Notes: generated by a model from the letters alone, not told the origin. 64,000 bases of DNA from Dinoroseobacter sp. (GCA_017643385.1 JAEPNN010000008.1:62001-126000), one strand, 5' to 3'; counted from the stretch's first letter, positions 29,626 to 37,931 are shown. Translations and numbers: made by a program.

Positions 29626-30711
29626 TTAGAAGCTGAATCCAACCTGCATGCCCAAACCGAGGGCGCTGTTGTTGGTGAAATCACCCAATGTACCCGTTGT
29701 GGTCGCGTCTCCAATTTTCACGTAACGCACACCACCACTGATTTCCATGTTGTCCATCGTGTAGGATGCGCCAAGCGAAAGACTGACATTGCCGTCCGTG
29801 GGAGAGAGATTGCTCGACGTGCCGCCCTGTGGGCGCTCCCAACCAAGGGTCGCAGAAGCTGCGAACGCGTCGGTGAAACGTCGTCCAAGGCCTAGAGAGA
29901 AGGTGTAAACGTCTTCTGAGTACGATTGCAGGGCCGAACCACGTTGAGCTCTATGCCCCGCTGGATCGATAACGGTCGCGGTCCAGTTCGCGTAACGAAC
30001 ACCGGCGGTCAGTAGCGTGTCCGCTGCAATACCTGTCTGAAAGTCTAGGTTGATCGACTTCGGCAAAGTCACTTGGGTCGTGGACGTGCCAGCGTTACTT
30101 TCTGTGACAACGATATCGTGGTTCGTCTCGGACGAATATGTCAGAGCAACGCGTAGCGCGATATCTGGAATTTCATATGCACCGCCAATTACGTAGCCAA
30201 TCGCACTGCTTTGTGCGCCGGTCGCCGTGTAGGCTGGCGCCACGCCAGCGGCAGCCAATGAAACCGAAAGCTCTGTCAGAGTATTCTGTCGCAAGCCGCC
30301 GTAGATACTGAAATTATCGCCTAGCTCGTAGCGCGCAAGTGCGGTGAGCCCTCGCGATTGCAGTGAGACGGACGCGTTAGTTGTTAACGCGTTTGTTGAG
30401 TTGCTGTAGTCAACATCTGCGCCCCAAGGCTGATCATAGATCAGTGACATGCTGAGCGCGTCGTTGAATTGGAGTTTTACGCCGCCACCCAACTGGTTGT
30501 ACGACGGCGCCATATCTCCCGAAACCCCACCCCCAACAGCTCCCGGGTAAGTTCCGGACACCGATGGGTTTACATTACCGAAACTTAATTGCGCGTAATT
30601 TCCATCCTTAAAGATGATGCCGACGCCTTGCCCGGAACGGTCTAGGCCCCCTGCGTGTGCTAAGGCCGTGCTCGTCAGCAGCGCTGCCGCTGCGGCGGTA
30701 AATTTCTTCAT
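29626..30711 (-). CDS. FadL/OmpP1-family outer-membrane protein, array copy 3 (mosaic)
   Basis: 361 residues from ATG 30711, which has a clear GGTGGAG ribosome site; the ATG at 30726 is upstream of that site. Signal peptide (MKKFTAAAAALL...) and 5' leader match copy 4, but the body is nearly identical to copy 2, so the gene is a mosaic with a switch point in the signal-peptide region. GLDRSGQ, Y-E-I-P-D-I-A-L-R and C-terminal V-G-F-S-F are as in the family. Predicted outer-membrane channel for hydrophobic solutes. Confidence 0.86.
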   Translation of the reverse strand: MKKFTAAAAALLTSTALAHAGGLDRSGQGVGIIFKDGNYAQLSFGNVNPSVSGTYPGAVGGGVSGDMAPSYNQLGGGVKLQFNDALSMSLIYDQPWGADVDYSNSTNALTTNASVSLQSRGLTALARYELGDNFSIYGGLRQNTLTELSVSLAAAGVAPAYTATGAQSSAIGYVIGGAYEIPDIALRVALTYSSETNHDIVVTESNAGTSTTQVTLPKSINLDFQTGIAADTLLTAGVRYANWTATVIDPAGHRAQRGSALQSYSEDVYTFSLGLGRRFTDAFAASATLGWERPQGGTSSNLSPTDGNVSLSLGASYTMDNMEISGGVRYVKIGDATTTGTLGDFTNNSALGLGMQVGFSF

Positions 30712-30801
30712 GGTCTCCACCCTCATTCAAAGTCCACCCACGTCTCTGCGCAGCTCAGACATCAAGTTGTTGTGATGTTTGTCGTGAAAAACGAGGGTTT
30801 G

Positions 30802-30814
30802 GTCAATTCGTGAC
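30802..30814. promoter_or_regulatory. GTCA-N5-TGAC inverted repeat upstream of porin 3
   Basis: GTCA-attcg-TGAC, 91-103 bp before the start. The centre differs by one base from copies 1 and 2; both arms are unchanged. Confidence 0.55.
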
Positions 30815-30906
30815 TTAGCGTCAGTCCAGTTTGCAACTCACGTAACGCGAACTGCACTGTATAACTGATGCCATTTTGACACATTATCTGGGGTGCGCTG
30901 TCCACA

Positions 30907-31210
30907 TTAAGCCGTACGCGCCTCGACGCGGATCAGGTGGAAATTGGCTGCCAAGATCAGCGCGGCACCGAAGAGCACCCATAGATCAAGCGCTTCCGCG
31001 TAAAATATCATGCCGATAATCGCGACGATCGGCAGGCGTAAGAAATCGATCGGCATCACGACGGACGCGGGCGCGAGAATGAGCACTTTGGTATCGTATA
31101 GGTGCGGGTCAGGATCTTGGTCGCGATTGCTGAGCCTGCGAAACCGATAGTTGCAAGCGCCGCATTAATCACGTTGGGATCAACATTGCTGGCGTCCGGA
31201 CGCGCGACAA
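30907..31210 (-). pseudogene. EamA transporter remnant C
   Basis: 304 bp with the same 151-bp deletion. The fusion junction reads GCGCG-ACAA-AGCGG, showing the 4-bp ACAA shared by both parent sequences (EamA interior and the stretch before the P-loop gene). Beyond its stop codon it has about 22 bp not seen in the other copies, so it may be the oldest remnant. The last codons carry synonymous changes from the intact gene. Confidence 0.92.
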
Positions 31211-31235
31211 AGCGGGGCGGGGGCGACAAAAAGAA

Positions 31236-31260
31236 ACGGCACGCCGATGGAGCGCGCCGT
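31236..31260 (-). terminator. Degraded terminator of porin gene 4
   Basis: ACGGCACGCC facing AGCGCGCCGT: the same element as after porins 1-3 but with two mismatched pairs in the stem, followed on the minus strand by TTTCTTTTTG. Probably weaker. Confidence 0.7.
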
Positions 31261-31286
31261 TTGTGTTTTGAAAAGTTATTGGTTTG

Positions 31287-32342
31287 TCAGAAATCAAACC
31301 CTAAGCGAAGGCTAGTACCAACGATTGTGCTGCCGCTAAACGACTGTAAACCGGCTAGTATCGATTGGTCGCCCAGCCTGCCAACGGTTATTCCCCCGCT
31401 GATCGTCATGTTGTCGAGTGCGTATTGACCGCCAAGGGTTAGAGTGGTTTGGCCGGTGGTCGGCGCAAATGCTGTGATGGCAGGACTATCGCCTGGTGCC
31501 TCGAAGTTAAGCGTTGCTGATGCCGAGAAGTTCTCAGACAAGCGGTGGCCAAGTCCGAGCGAGTAGCTGTCATGAGGACAGTTGCGGCATCGCGGGTGAG
31601 TGAGCCCTTCAACTGTGAACCCGCTCCAGCCGATATGGCGCACCGAAGCAGTTAATACCGTATCAGCGGCTATGCCAACTTGAAACTCAAGATTGACGCT
31701 TTCCGGCAGGGTCACTTTAAATGCTACCGCGGCACCATTCCTAGTTCCTGACATATCTGCTACAATTTTGCTGTTGTAGGTTAATGCAACGCGAAGTGCG
31801 ATCTCTGGTATTTCGTAAGCTGCGCCAACTACGTAACCGTAGCTCCAATCGCTGGAGATATACTGCGACTGTCCTTGCATGGAATGTCTTTGCATGGAAG
31901 TTGCATCGGATAGGCGCAGCGCACGAAGGCCGCCGTGAAGGCTAACACCGTCTCCTAGTTTGTAGCGCAACACGCCTGTCAACGCTGAACTACTTGTCTT
32001 TGTGCGTGCATTAAACAGTACAGCGCCGTATTGAACGTCTGCTCCGAAAGGTTGATCGCCGATCAGAGCAAAAGAAAGCTGTTCGCTGAAATCGTTTTTA
32101 TATGCAAATGCCATGGGGCTGTAGCTGTTCAGCGGATTGCCCAACCGGGCATTGCCGTTCGCCGAAGGCGTAACAGTCCCAAACGACAATTGAGCATGAC
32201 CACCGCTTTCTCCACCTTCTTCAAAAAGCGGTGAAATGGACTGACCGGATCGGTCAATGCCACCTGCATGTGCTAAGGCCGTGCTCGCCAGCAGCGTTGC
32301 CGCTGCAGCGGCAAACTTCTTTATGGTCTCCACCTCATTCAA
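31287..32342 (-). CDS. FadL/OmpP1-family outer-membrane protein, array copy 4 (altered start)
   Basis: About 345-351 residues, the most diverged copy. Signal peptide (K-K-F-A-A-A-A-A...A-H-A-G-G), G-I-D-R-S-G-Q at the mature start, middle motif Y-E-I-P-E-I-A-L-R and C-terminal L-G-F-D-F are all intact, so the barrel looks functional. The codon matching the ATG of copy 3 is ATA here (32322-32324), directly after the preserved GGTGGAG ribosome site. Other starts in frame are GTG 32333 and TTG 32342; the coordinates use TTG. Expression may be low or begin at ATA. Confidence 0.75.
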   Translation of the reverse strand: MNEVETIKKFAAAAATLLASTALAHAGGIDRSGQSISPLFEEGGESGGHAQLSFGTVTPSANGNARLGNPLNSYSPMAFAYKNDFSEQLSFALIGDQPFGADVQYGAVLFNARTKTSSSALTGVLRYKLGDGVSLHGGLRALRLSDATSMQRHSMQGQSQYISSDWSYGYVVGAAYEIPEIALRVALTYNSKIVADMSGTRNGAAVAFKVTLPESVNLEFQVGIAADTVLTASVRHIGWSGFTVEGLTHPRCRNCPHDSYSLGLGHRLSENFSASATLNFEAPGDSPAITAFAPTTGQTTLTLGGQYALDNMTISGGITVGRLGDQSILAGLQSFSGSTIVGTSLRLGFDF

Positions 32343-32412
32343 AGTCCAACCGCGTCTCCGCGCAGTACAGGCATAAAATTATTGTGATAGTGTTGGAAAA
32401 AGGGAGGCTTCG

Positions 32413-32425
32413 GTCAGTTAATGAC
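32413..32425. promoter_or_regulatory. GTCA-N5-TGAC inverted repeat upstream of porin 4
   Basis: GTCA-gttaa-TGAC, about 90-101 bp before the homologous start position. The five centre bases differ fully in character from the other copies but both arms are kept, which supports the arms as the contacted bases. It lies in a 351-bp spacer (32343-32693) that otherwise shows no gene. Confidence 0.55.
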
Positions 32426-32693
32426 TTTGAGCCATTCCGGTTTGCAACGCACGTCACGCAAATTGCACTATAGATCTACCCAATCCGAACTTTCAAAACT
32501 AGACTGGCGCGCCCGCAAGCAGATTACGCACCACTATGGATTTGCTATGAACAGCGCTGCTTTGGATATCACATAACATTGAGAGTGAGCGTAAGGATAG
32601 ACGCAATATATGCCTCGCACGAAAGATATTTCATGATGTTTGCGTGCTGTGGCCGATTATTTCGGCATGCTGCACTAATGCTGTTTTGACACA

Positions 32694-33587
32694 TTATGCT
32701 GTGCGCGCCTCGACGCGGATCAGGTGGAAATTGGCTGCCAAGATCAGCGCGGCACCGAAGAGCACCCATAGATCAAGCGCTTCCGCGTAAAATATCATGC
32801 CGATAATCGCGACGATCGGCAGGCGTAAGAAGTCGATCGGCATCACGACGGACGCGGGCGCGAGAATGAGCGCTTTGGTCAGGCAAAAATGCGCGGTCAA
32901 ACCTGCAATTGAAATCAGAACCAGCCATGGCAGCGATTGCATCGTGGGTAGGGCGATTTGGCCATCATAGCCTGCCATTACCAACCCGAAAACCGCTTGC
33001 ATCGCGGTCAGCCAAAAAAGGATGCATGTGATCGTGTCGGTGCGGGTCAGGATCTTGGTGGCGATTGCTGAGCCTGCGAACCCGATAGCTGCAAGCGCCG
33101 CAATAATCACGTTGGGATCAACATTGCTGGCTTCCGGACGCGCGACAATGAGGATACCTATAAACCCAACACCTGCCGCGATTGCCCTCGCTTGATTCAA
33201 TTTCTCTCCAAGAAACACGGTGGCCAGTGCGATCACCCAGAGCGGTGAGGTGAACTCCAACGCAAACACCTGGGCGAGCGGGATCACTGTTATTGCGTAG
33301 AACCACAGGTTTTGTCCGGCAAAGTGACTGATGTTGCGGATCAGATGGAGCCCAAATCGCCGTGCGGATATCTGCGATAGCGTACCGAACCAAGAGGCAA
33401 AAAGACCCACAATCGCGATCCCAACGATCGAACGGAACAGCATGATTTCGAACGTATCATGCGCAACACTCACGGAGCGGCCAGCAACCGCCATGGATGT
33501 GAAAGACGCAATGGCACCCGTCATCCAAAGTGCGGCAGCGATGATGTTGTGTTGGTTGGGGCTTGAAGCCATCAGTTTTTTCGCCAA
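32694..33587 (-). CDS. EamA/DMT-family transporter, intact
   Basis: 297 residues with about ten membrane spans in two EamA halves (roughly residues 15-145 and 155-290). Family features: ALWMTGAIASFTSMAVAGRS in span 1, an F-R-S-I-V-G loop, L-A-Q-V-F-A-L-E-F-T-S-P-L-W and the second-half L-T-K-A-L-I-L-A-P-A-S-V-V-M-P. It exports or imports a small metabolite of unknown nature across the inner membrane. TTG 33587 has GAAGGAAG 10 nt upstream; ATG 33572 is the alternative. Parent of the three remnants further left. Confidence 0.88.
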   Translation of the reverse strand: MAKKLMASSPNQHNIIAAALWMTGAIASFTSMAVAGRSVSVAHDTFEIMLFRSIVGIAIVGLFASWFGTLSQISARRFGLHLIRNISHFAGQNLWFYAITVIPLAQVFALEFTSPLWVIALATVFLGEKLNQARAIAAGVGFIGILIVARPEASNVDPNVIIAALAAIGFAGSAIATKILTRTDTITCILFWLTAMQAVFGLVMAGYDGQIALPTMQSLPWLVLISIAGLTAHFCLTKALILAPASVVMPIDFLRLPIVAIIGMIFYAEALDLWVLFGAALILAANFHLIRVEARTA

Positions 33588-33894
33588 CTGCGGAACACTT
33601 CCTTCGACAGGTCAACCAAATCCCTGAGTTTTGCAAGCTGAACCGTCGATTTGGGGCGCTTGGCTGTGATATGCTCAATGTTCGATTTTAACAGAGTACT
33701 TTAATATAAATCTCAGTTGATACATTAGGTATATAATTAAATACAATAAAATCAGTATTTTATAAGTATTATTGCAAATCATAATATCTTAAAAAATACA
33801 TTAATACCGTCTTGTAAGTATCTGTATTAAAGATCTCAGATCAGCTAGATCAAGCCTGGCGTCAATATGCAAGATAGTACGTTTCGAACTTAAT

Positions 33895-33909
33895 GTTCGC
33901 GATAAGTTC
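33895..33909 (+). promoter_or_regulatory. Second LexA (SOS) box
   Basis: GTTC (33895-33898), 7 nt (gcgataa), GTTC (33906-33909): an exact GTTC-N7-GTTC operator. The preceding bases add GAAC-ttaat-GTTC (33886-33898). No recognised SOS gene is adjacent: guaA converges from the right and EamA starts 308 bp to the left. The nearest plus-strand start is the 17-codon frame at 33923. Confidence 0.6.
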
Positions 33910-33922
33910 TCATTGGATCGAC

Positions 33923-33976
33923 ATGGTCAAGAGAGAAATCTTGTCGCAATTGCTCGCGGACAGGCTGGCGGCCTAA
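33923..33976 (+). CDS. Possible 17-residue peptide after LexA box (speculative)
   Basis: ATG 33923 to TAA 33976, 13 bp after the LexA box. Predicted peptide MVKREILSQLLADRLAA: short amphipathic helix, no membrane span. The ribosome site is weak (GGATC). It is listed only because of its position directly under a perfect LexA operator. Confidence 0.2.
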   Translation: MVKREILSQLLADRLAA

Positions 33977-33979
33977 CGG

Positions 33980-34084
33980 ATGAGCGCAGATGCCATATGC
34001 GCACTCCATCCCATAGGCGTAGCTTTTGTAAGCGCATACACCGATTTCAGACGAAGCGTATCAATGGCAAGTTTTAGGAGCTGA
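33980..34084 (+). CDS. Possible 34-residue peptide after LexA box (speculative)
   Basis: ATG 33980 to TGA 34084, beginning 3 bp after the 17-codon frame, so coupling would be possible. Predicted peptide has a mildly hydrophobic middle (A-L-H-P-I-G-V-A-F-V-S-A) and basic end. No good ribosome site. It would be the alternative SOS-controlled product of the box at 33895. Confidence 0.2.
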   Translation: MSADAICALHPIGVAFVSAYTDFRRSVSMASFRS

Positions 34085-34108
34085 CTGAGCCAAAGCTTCC
34101 GGTGCGGA

Positions 34109-35683
34109 TCATTCCCACTCGATCGTGCCGGGAGGTTTGGATGTGATATCGTATGTCACCCGATTGATCCCTGGCACCTCGTTGATGATCCGGGTCGCCG
34201 TCTCGCCAAGGAACTCATGCGAGAAGGGATAGTAATCTGCGGTCATGCCATCAACCGAGGTGACGGCCCGCAGGGCGCAGGCATAATCGTAGGTCCGTCC
34301 GTCCCCCATGACGCCAACAGTTCGAACCGGCAGAATAGCGCAGAACGCCTGCCAAATTTCATCATAGAGCCCGTGTTTGCGGATTTGGTCGATATAAACG
34401 GCATCGGCTTCGCGCAGGATATCGAGCTTGGCACGCGTGATTTCACCGGGGCAGCGGATTGCGAGGCCTGGTCCCGGAAAAGGATGACGTCCAATAAAGC
34501 TGGAAGGCAGGCCCAGTTCACGACCAAGCGCGCGCACTTCATCTTTGAAAAGCTCCCGCAGGGGTTCGACAAGCTTTAGACCCATTTTCTCGGGCAAGCC
34601 GCCGACGTTGTGATGCGATTTGATCGTCACGGATGGACCGCCGCTGAACGACACAGATTCGATCACATCAGGATAAAGCGTGCCTTGCGCCAGAAATTCT
34701 GCACCATCGATGTCGTTGGCATATTTCTGGAAGACATCAATGAAGAGCCGTCCGATGATCTTTCGCTTGGTTTCCGGATCAGATTGTCCTTCCAGCTCGC
34801 CAAGAAAAAGTTCCGTCTCGTCCGCATGGATCACTTGTAGATTCATGTGATCACGAAACATGCCAACAACTTCTTGGGCTTCGTCTTTGCGCAACAGTCC
34901 ATGATCGACGAAGACACAGGTCAACTGGTCCCCAATCGCCTCGTGGATCAGTGCGGCCGCAACCGAGCTGTCGACACCACCCGACAGGGCGCAGATGACT
35001 TTCTTGTCGCCGACCTGATTTTTGATGTGTTCGACAGCCTGCTCTCGGTACCCGGCCATCGTCCAATCACCCGAGAAGCCGGCAAGGCGGACAAAGTTCT
35101 CGTAAAGTTTCGCGCCGCGCGGTGTGTGGTGCACTTCGGGGTGAAACTGAACGGCATAAAATTGGCGCGATACATCCGCGGTGATGGCATATGGGGCGTT
35201 TGGAGATGTGCCAAAGACTTCAAAACCTGGCGCGAGGGCCGCGACATGATCGCCGTGGCTCATCCAAACCTGTTCGTCCCCGTTGTCAAACCAGCCGTTC
35301 AACAGATCGAGCGTACCATTTGGCGTGACATAGGCACGTCCAAACTCGGCTGTGCCGCCGCCACCAGAGATTTTACCGCCTTCGACGCGTCCGCCAAGTT
35401 CCTGCATCATAACCTGCTGGCCATAACAAATGCCAAGGATCGGGACTCCGTAGTCGAAAATACCCTCGGGTGGGCGTGGTGAGCCGTCTCGCATTACCGA
35501 ATCTGGCCCGCCGGAAAAGATCACGGCCTTAGGTGCAAGCGTGCGCACCAGGTCCATAGTGACCCTCTGATAAGGGTGAATCTCGCAATAGACATTGAGC
35601 TCACGCAGGCGTCGGGCAATCAGCTGCGTCACCTGGCTGCCAAAGTCGATAATAAGGAGGCGGTCGTGGGAGATGTTTGTCAT
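34109..35683 (-). CDS. guaA: GMP synthase (glutamine-hydrolysing)
   Basis: 524 residues. It aminates XMP to GMP. The glutamine amidotransferase part (1-200) has [15 protein letters not shown], catalytic Cys in GICYGQQ (about residue 86) and the His/Glu pair in [10 protein letters not shown]. The ATP-PPase domain has ALSGGVDSS (about 234), and the dimerisation domain ends with the usual [12 protein letters not shown] 35683 is preceded by AGGTGGG; an in-frame GTG two codons earlier is less likely. Confidence 0.98.
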   Translation of the reverse strand: MTNISHDRLLIIDFGSQVTQLIARRLRELNVYCEIHPYQRVTMDLVRTLAPKAVIFSGGPDSVMRDGSPRPPEGIFDYGVPILGICYGQQVMMQELGGRVEGGKISGGGGTAEFGRAYVTPNGTLDLLNGWFDNGDEQVWMSHGDHVAALAPGFEVFGTSPNAPYAITADVSRQFYAVQFHPEVHHTPRGAKLYENFVRLAGFSGDWTMAGYREQAVEHIKNQVGDKKVICALSGGVDSSVAAALIHEAIGDQLTCVFVDHGLLRKDEAQEVVGMFRDHMNLQVIHADETELFLGELEGQSDPETKRKIIGRLFIDVFQKYANDIDGAEFLAQGTLYPDVIESVSFSGGPSVTIKSHHNVGGLPEKMGLKLVEPLRELFKDEVRALGRELGLPSSFIGRHPFPGPGLAIRCPGEITRAKLDILREADAVYIDQIRKHGLYDEIWQAFCAILPVRTVGVMGDGRTYDYACALRAVTSVDGMTADYYPFSHEFLGETATRIINEVPGINRVTYDITSKPPGTIEWE

Positions 35684-35842
35684 GCCCACCTGCTACGCAA
35701 GCACGAATGTCCATGCAAGCGGGCGAATGTCGTTTTGGGCTCCGATACGACGCCTTTGGCGCCGGTTCGCAGCTTTCTGCACCTTAAATAGCAGGTCATC
35801 GGGTGAATTTGTCGCGCTTGCGCAGAGATAAGGACGGATGAA

Positions 35843-37390
35843 ATGACGGAAACGGTTTCTCGGACACGGCGGGGTCGCGGTGGTGGCGGTGCAGCGCGCC
35901 GGGCAGCGCATAGCGCAGTGCGGATCGAAACCGCAAAGTATATCTCTCGTAACATTCCGAATTTCGAGGTTTTGAACGAGGAAGCGCTGGAGATCATCGA
36001 AGCCAATGCGGAAACCGTTTTGGCCGAAATCGGTGTGAATTTTGTCGAAAACCCCACGGCGCTTGAACGTTGGCGCGAAGCAGGTGCCGATGTTGAGGGC
36101 GAACGCGTTCGTATCCCCCGTGGCATGGCCCGAAAGTTATGTTCGACAGCGCCGTCTGAATTCACGCAGGTTGCGCGTGATCCCTCCAAGAACGTTGTGA
36201 TTGGTGGCAAGAACCTTGTTTTGGCACCTGTTTATGGCCCGCCCTTCGTGCGCGATCAGGCCGGAGGCCGACGTTACGCAACGCTCGATGACTTCCAGAA
36301 GTTTGTGAAGCTCGCTTATATGTCGCCCTGGTTGCATCATTCAGGCGGCACTGTGTGTGAACCGACCGACGTGGCCGTAAATAAGCGCCATCTCGATATG
36401 CTGCACGCCCATATGACACTGTCAAGTAAGCCGTTCATGGGTTCGGTGACCGAACCAAGTCGTGCGCAAGACAGCGTAGATATGTGTGAAATCCTGTTCG
36501 GGAAAGAGTTTGTTCAGAACAACACAGTGATGACGTCACTGATCAATGTGAATTCGCCTTTGACCTTTGATGCGACAATGATGGGCGCGATGGAGGTATT
36601 TGCTGCAAACAATCAGGCCTCGATCCTGTCGCCCTTTATCGTTGGAGGTGCGATGGCCCCTGTGTCTGTTGCGGGCACGCTAACGCAGGTGTTGGCTGAG
36701 GTGATGGCCGGGGTGGCCTATAGTCAACTAATTCGCGCTGGTGCACCCGTGATTTTTGGGACCTTTGTGACGTCGATCGACATGAACTCTGGTGCGCCGA
36801 CATTTGGAACGCCTGAAGCGGCCCATATTACCTATGGAGCAGGGCAGTTGGCGCGACGCATGGGGCTGCCATATCGGTCCGGTGGCGGGTTCTGTGGCTC
36901 AAAACTGCCGGATGCGCAGGCAGGGTACGAATCTGCGAACTCGTTGAATGCAGCATTGTTGGCAGGCGTAAATTTCATGCTGCACGCCTGTGGGTGGCTG
37001 GAAGGAGGGCTTGTCGCGTCATTCGAGAAGTTCGTCATGGATGCAGACCAGCTGGGCACTCTGCACAAGCTCGCCGAAGGCATTGCAGTTGACGAAAACG
37101 CCCAGGCCATGGGGGCCATTGAAGAAGTCGGGCCCGGTGGTCATTATCTCGGGTGCGCCCATACCCAAGCGAATTTCAAGTCCGCGTTCTGGCGCAGCAC
37201 CTTGCTGGATTACAAACCGTTTGAGACCTGGGAAGACGAGGGTGCGCGAGATACAGCGACACTTGCATCTGCTCGGGTCAAGAAGCTGCTGGACGACTAC
37301 CAGCAGCCGCAGTTGGACCCGGGCATTGCACAAGGTCTCACGGACTTTGTATCGCAAAAGAAAGCTTCAATGCCTGACAGCTTCATCTGA
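35843..37390 (+). CDS. MttB-family (trimethylamine/glycine betaine) methyltransferase
   Basis: 515 residues, no in-frame amber codon, so it is the non-pyrrolysine branch (COG5598). Characterised members move a methyl group from glycine betaine or related quaternary amines to a corrinoid protein. Seen: a basic R-R-G-R-G-G-G-G-A N-terminus, the TIM-barrel segments around residues 120-400, FGTFVTSIDMNSGAP and GGGFCGSKLPDAQAGYESAN. No corrinoid protein gene is nearby, so the methyl acceptor must be encoded elsewhere. It is divergent from guaA with 159 bp between starts. Confidence 0.87.
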   Translation: MTETVSRTRRGRGGGGAARRAAHSAVRIETAKYISRNIPNFEVLNEEALEIIEANAETVLAEIGVNFVENPTALERWREAGADVEGERVRIPRGMARKLCSTAPSEFTQVARDPSKNVVIGGKNLVLAPVYGPPFVRDQAGGRRYATLDDFQKFVKLAYMSPWLHHSGGTVCEPTDVAVNKRHLDMLHAHMTLSSKPFMGSVTEPSRAQDSVDMCEILFGKEFVQNNTVMTSLINVNSPLTFDATMMGAMEVFAANNQASILSPFIVGGAMAPVSVAGTLTQVLAEVMAGVAYSQLIRAGAPVIFGTFVTSIDMNSGAPTFGTPEAAHITYGAGQLARRMGLPYRSGGGFCGSKLPDAQAGYESANSLNAALLAGVNFMLHACGWLEGGLVASFEKFVMDADQLGTLHKLAEGIAVDENAQAMGAIEEVGPGGHYLGCAHTQANFKSAFWRSTLLDYKPFETWEDEGARDTATLASARVKKLLDDYQQPQLDPGIAQGLTDFVSQKKASMPDSFI

Positions 37391-37415
37391 TTTGAAGCGA
37401 TTGTTTCTAAAAACA

Positions 37416-37444
37416 GCGTTGCACTGATAATTCTGGTGCAACGC
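37416..37444 (-). terminator. Terminator of the DUF6477 gene
   Basis: GCGTTGCAC (37416-37424), 11-nt loop, GTGCAACGC (37436-37444): perfect 9-bp stem followed on the minus strand by TGTTTTTAG. It begins 1 bp after the DUF6477 stop and may also slow plus-strand transcripts from the MttB-family gene. Confidence 0.8.
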
Positions 37445-37445
37445 A

Positions 37446-37730
37446 TCAGATGCTGCGCGAGCTAACCAGCGAAAGTTCTGTAAGCAGAGCCGCCAGTACG
37501 ATTATGTGCTTCGCGACAGAATAGCACGCATCTCCTTCTTTACGCATTGTTTCCATTTCTAGTTCAAGATCCGCTAATTTTGGAATCAAAGCGGTTGGAG
37601 CACTGAGTTTTTCCAGTTTTAGCAAACGTTTCGTATGACGTTCTCGGCGATAGTCTGACATCGCAAACCGCGCTGCGCGAACAAGAGTTCGGGGGCGACG
37701 TAGTGTTGGGAAATTTGGATTAGGCAACAT
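37446..37730 (-). CDS. DUF6477-family protein
   Basis: 94 residues. Small basic protein with the pattern T-L-R-R-P-R-T-L-V-R-A-A-R-F near the N-terminus, a charged central helix (Y-R-R-E-R-H-T-K-R-L-L) and a C-terminal helix with hydrophobic face. This pattern fits a Rhodobacterales-restricted domain of unknown function. ATG 37730 has AGGA 9 nt upstream. It is divergent from the DUF6456 regulator at 37932, an arrangement that suggests shared control. Confidence 0.75.
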   Translation of the reverse strand: MLPNPNFPTLRRPRTLVRAARFAMSDYRRERHTKRLLKLEKLSAPTALIPKLADLELEMETMRKEGDACYSVAKHIIVLAALLTELSLVSSRSI

Positions 37731-37931
37731 TATCAAAAGGTCCTTTACAGTTTGCTCCGTATAGATCTTTGCACAACCTAGACGTGTGTTGCGTGTTTGC
37801 AGTGTGGTGCGTTCGGCCTGAAAGCCGCTGTTTATAAATTCGAAACAATATATAGCTTTTAACTCAAAATTAACTTATGAGCGGGAGAACAACCTCAGGT
37901 TGCGTAGAGTTTTCCACAAAGGGGTGTGTAT

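Larger units (their letters stand above)
26217..33148. repeat. Tandem amplification: porin gene plus EamA remnant, four porins
   Basis: Repeated unit, read on the minus strand: EamA 3' remnant, hairpin terminator region of the gene upstream, spacer, porin gene with its terminator. EamA stop positions at 27591, 29245, 30907 and 32694 give periods of 1654, 1662 and 1787 bp. Three remnants of exactly 304 bp share a 151-bp internal deletion and the same junction to the sequence found before the P-loop gene (AAGCGGGGCGG). The fourth copy at the right is the intact EamA gene. The unit was copied after the rearranged remnant had formed. Confidence 0.9.
33588..34108. other. AT-rich spacer between EamA and guaA
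   Basis: 521 bp. The left 200 bp are almost only A and T, with CAATAAAATCAGTATTTTAT and ATCATAATATCTTAA stretches that loosely resemble 21730-21785. The right part holds a perfect LexA box (33895-33909) and two tiny plus-strand reading frames. No terminator was found after guaA on the minus strand. Confidence 0.6.
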
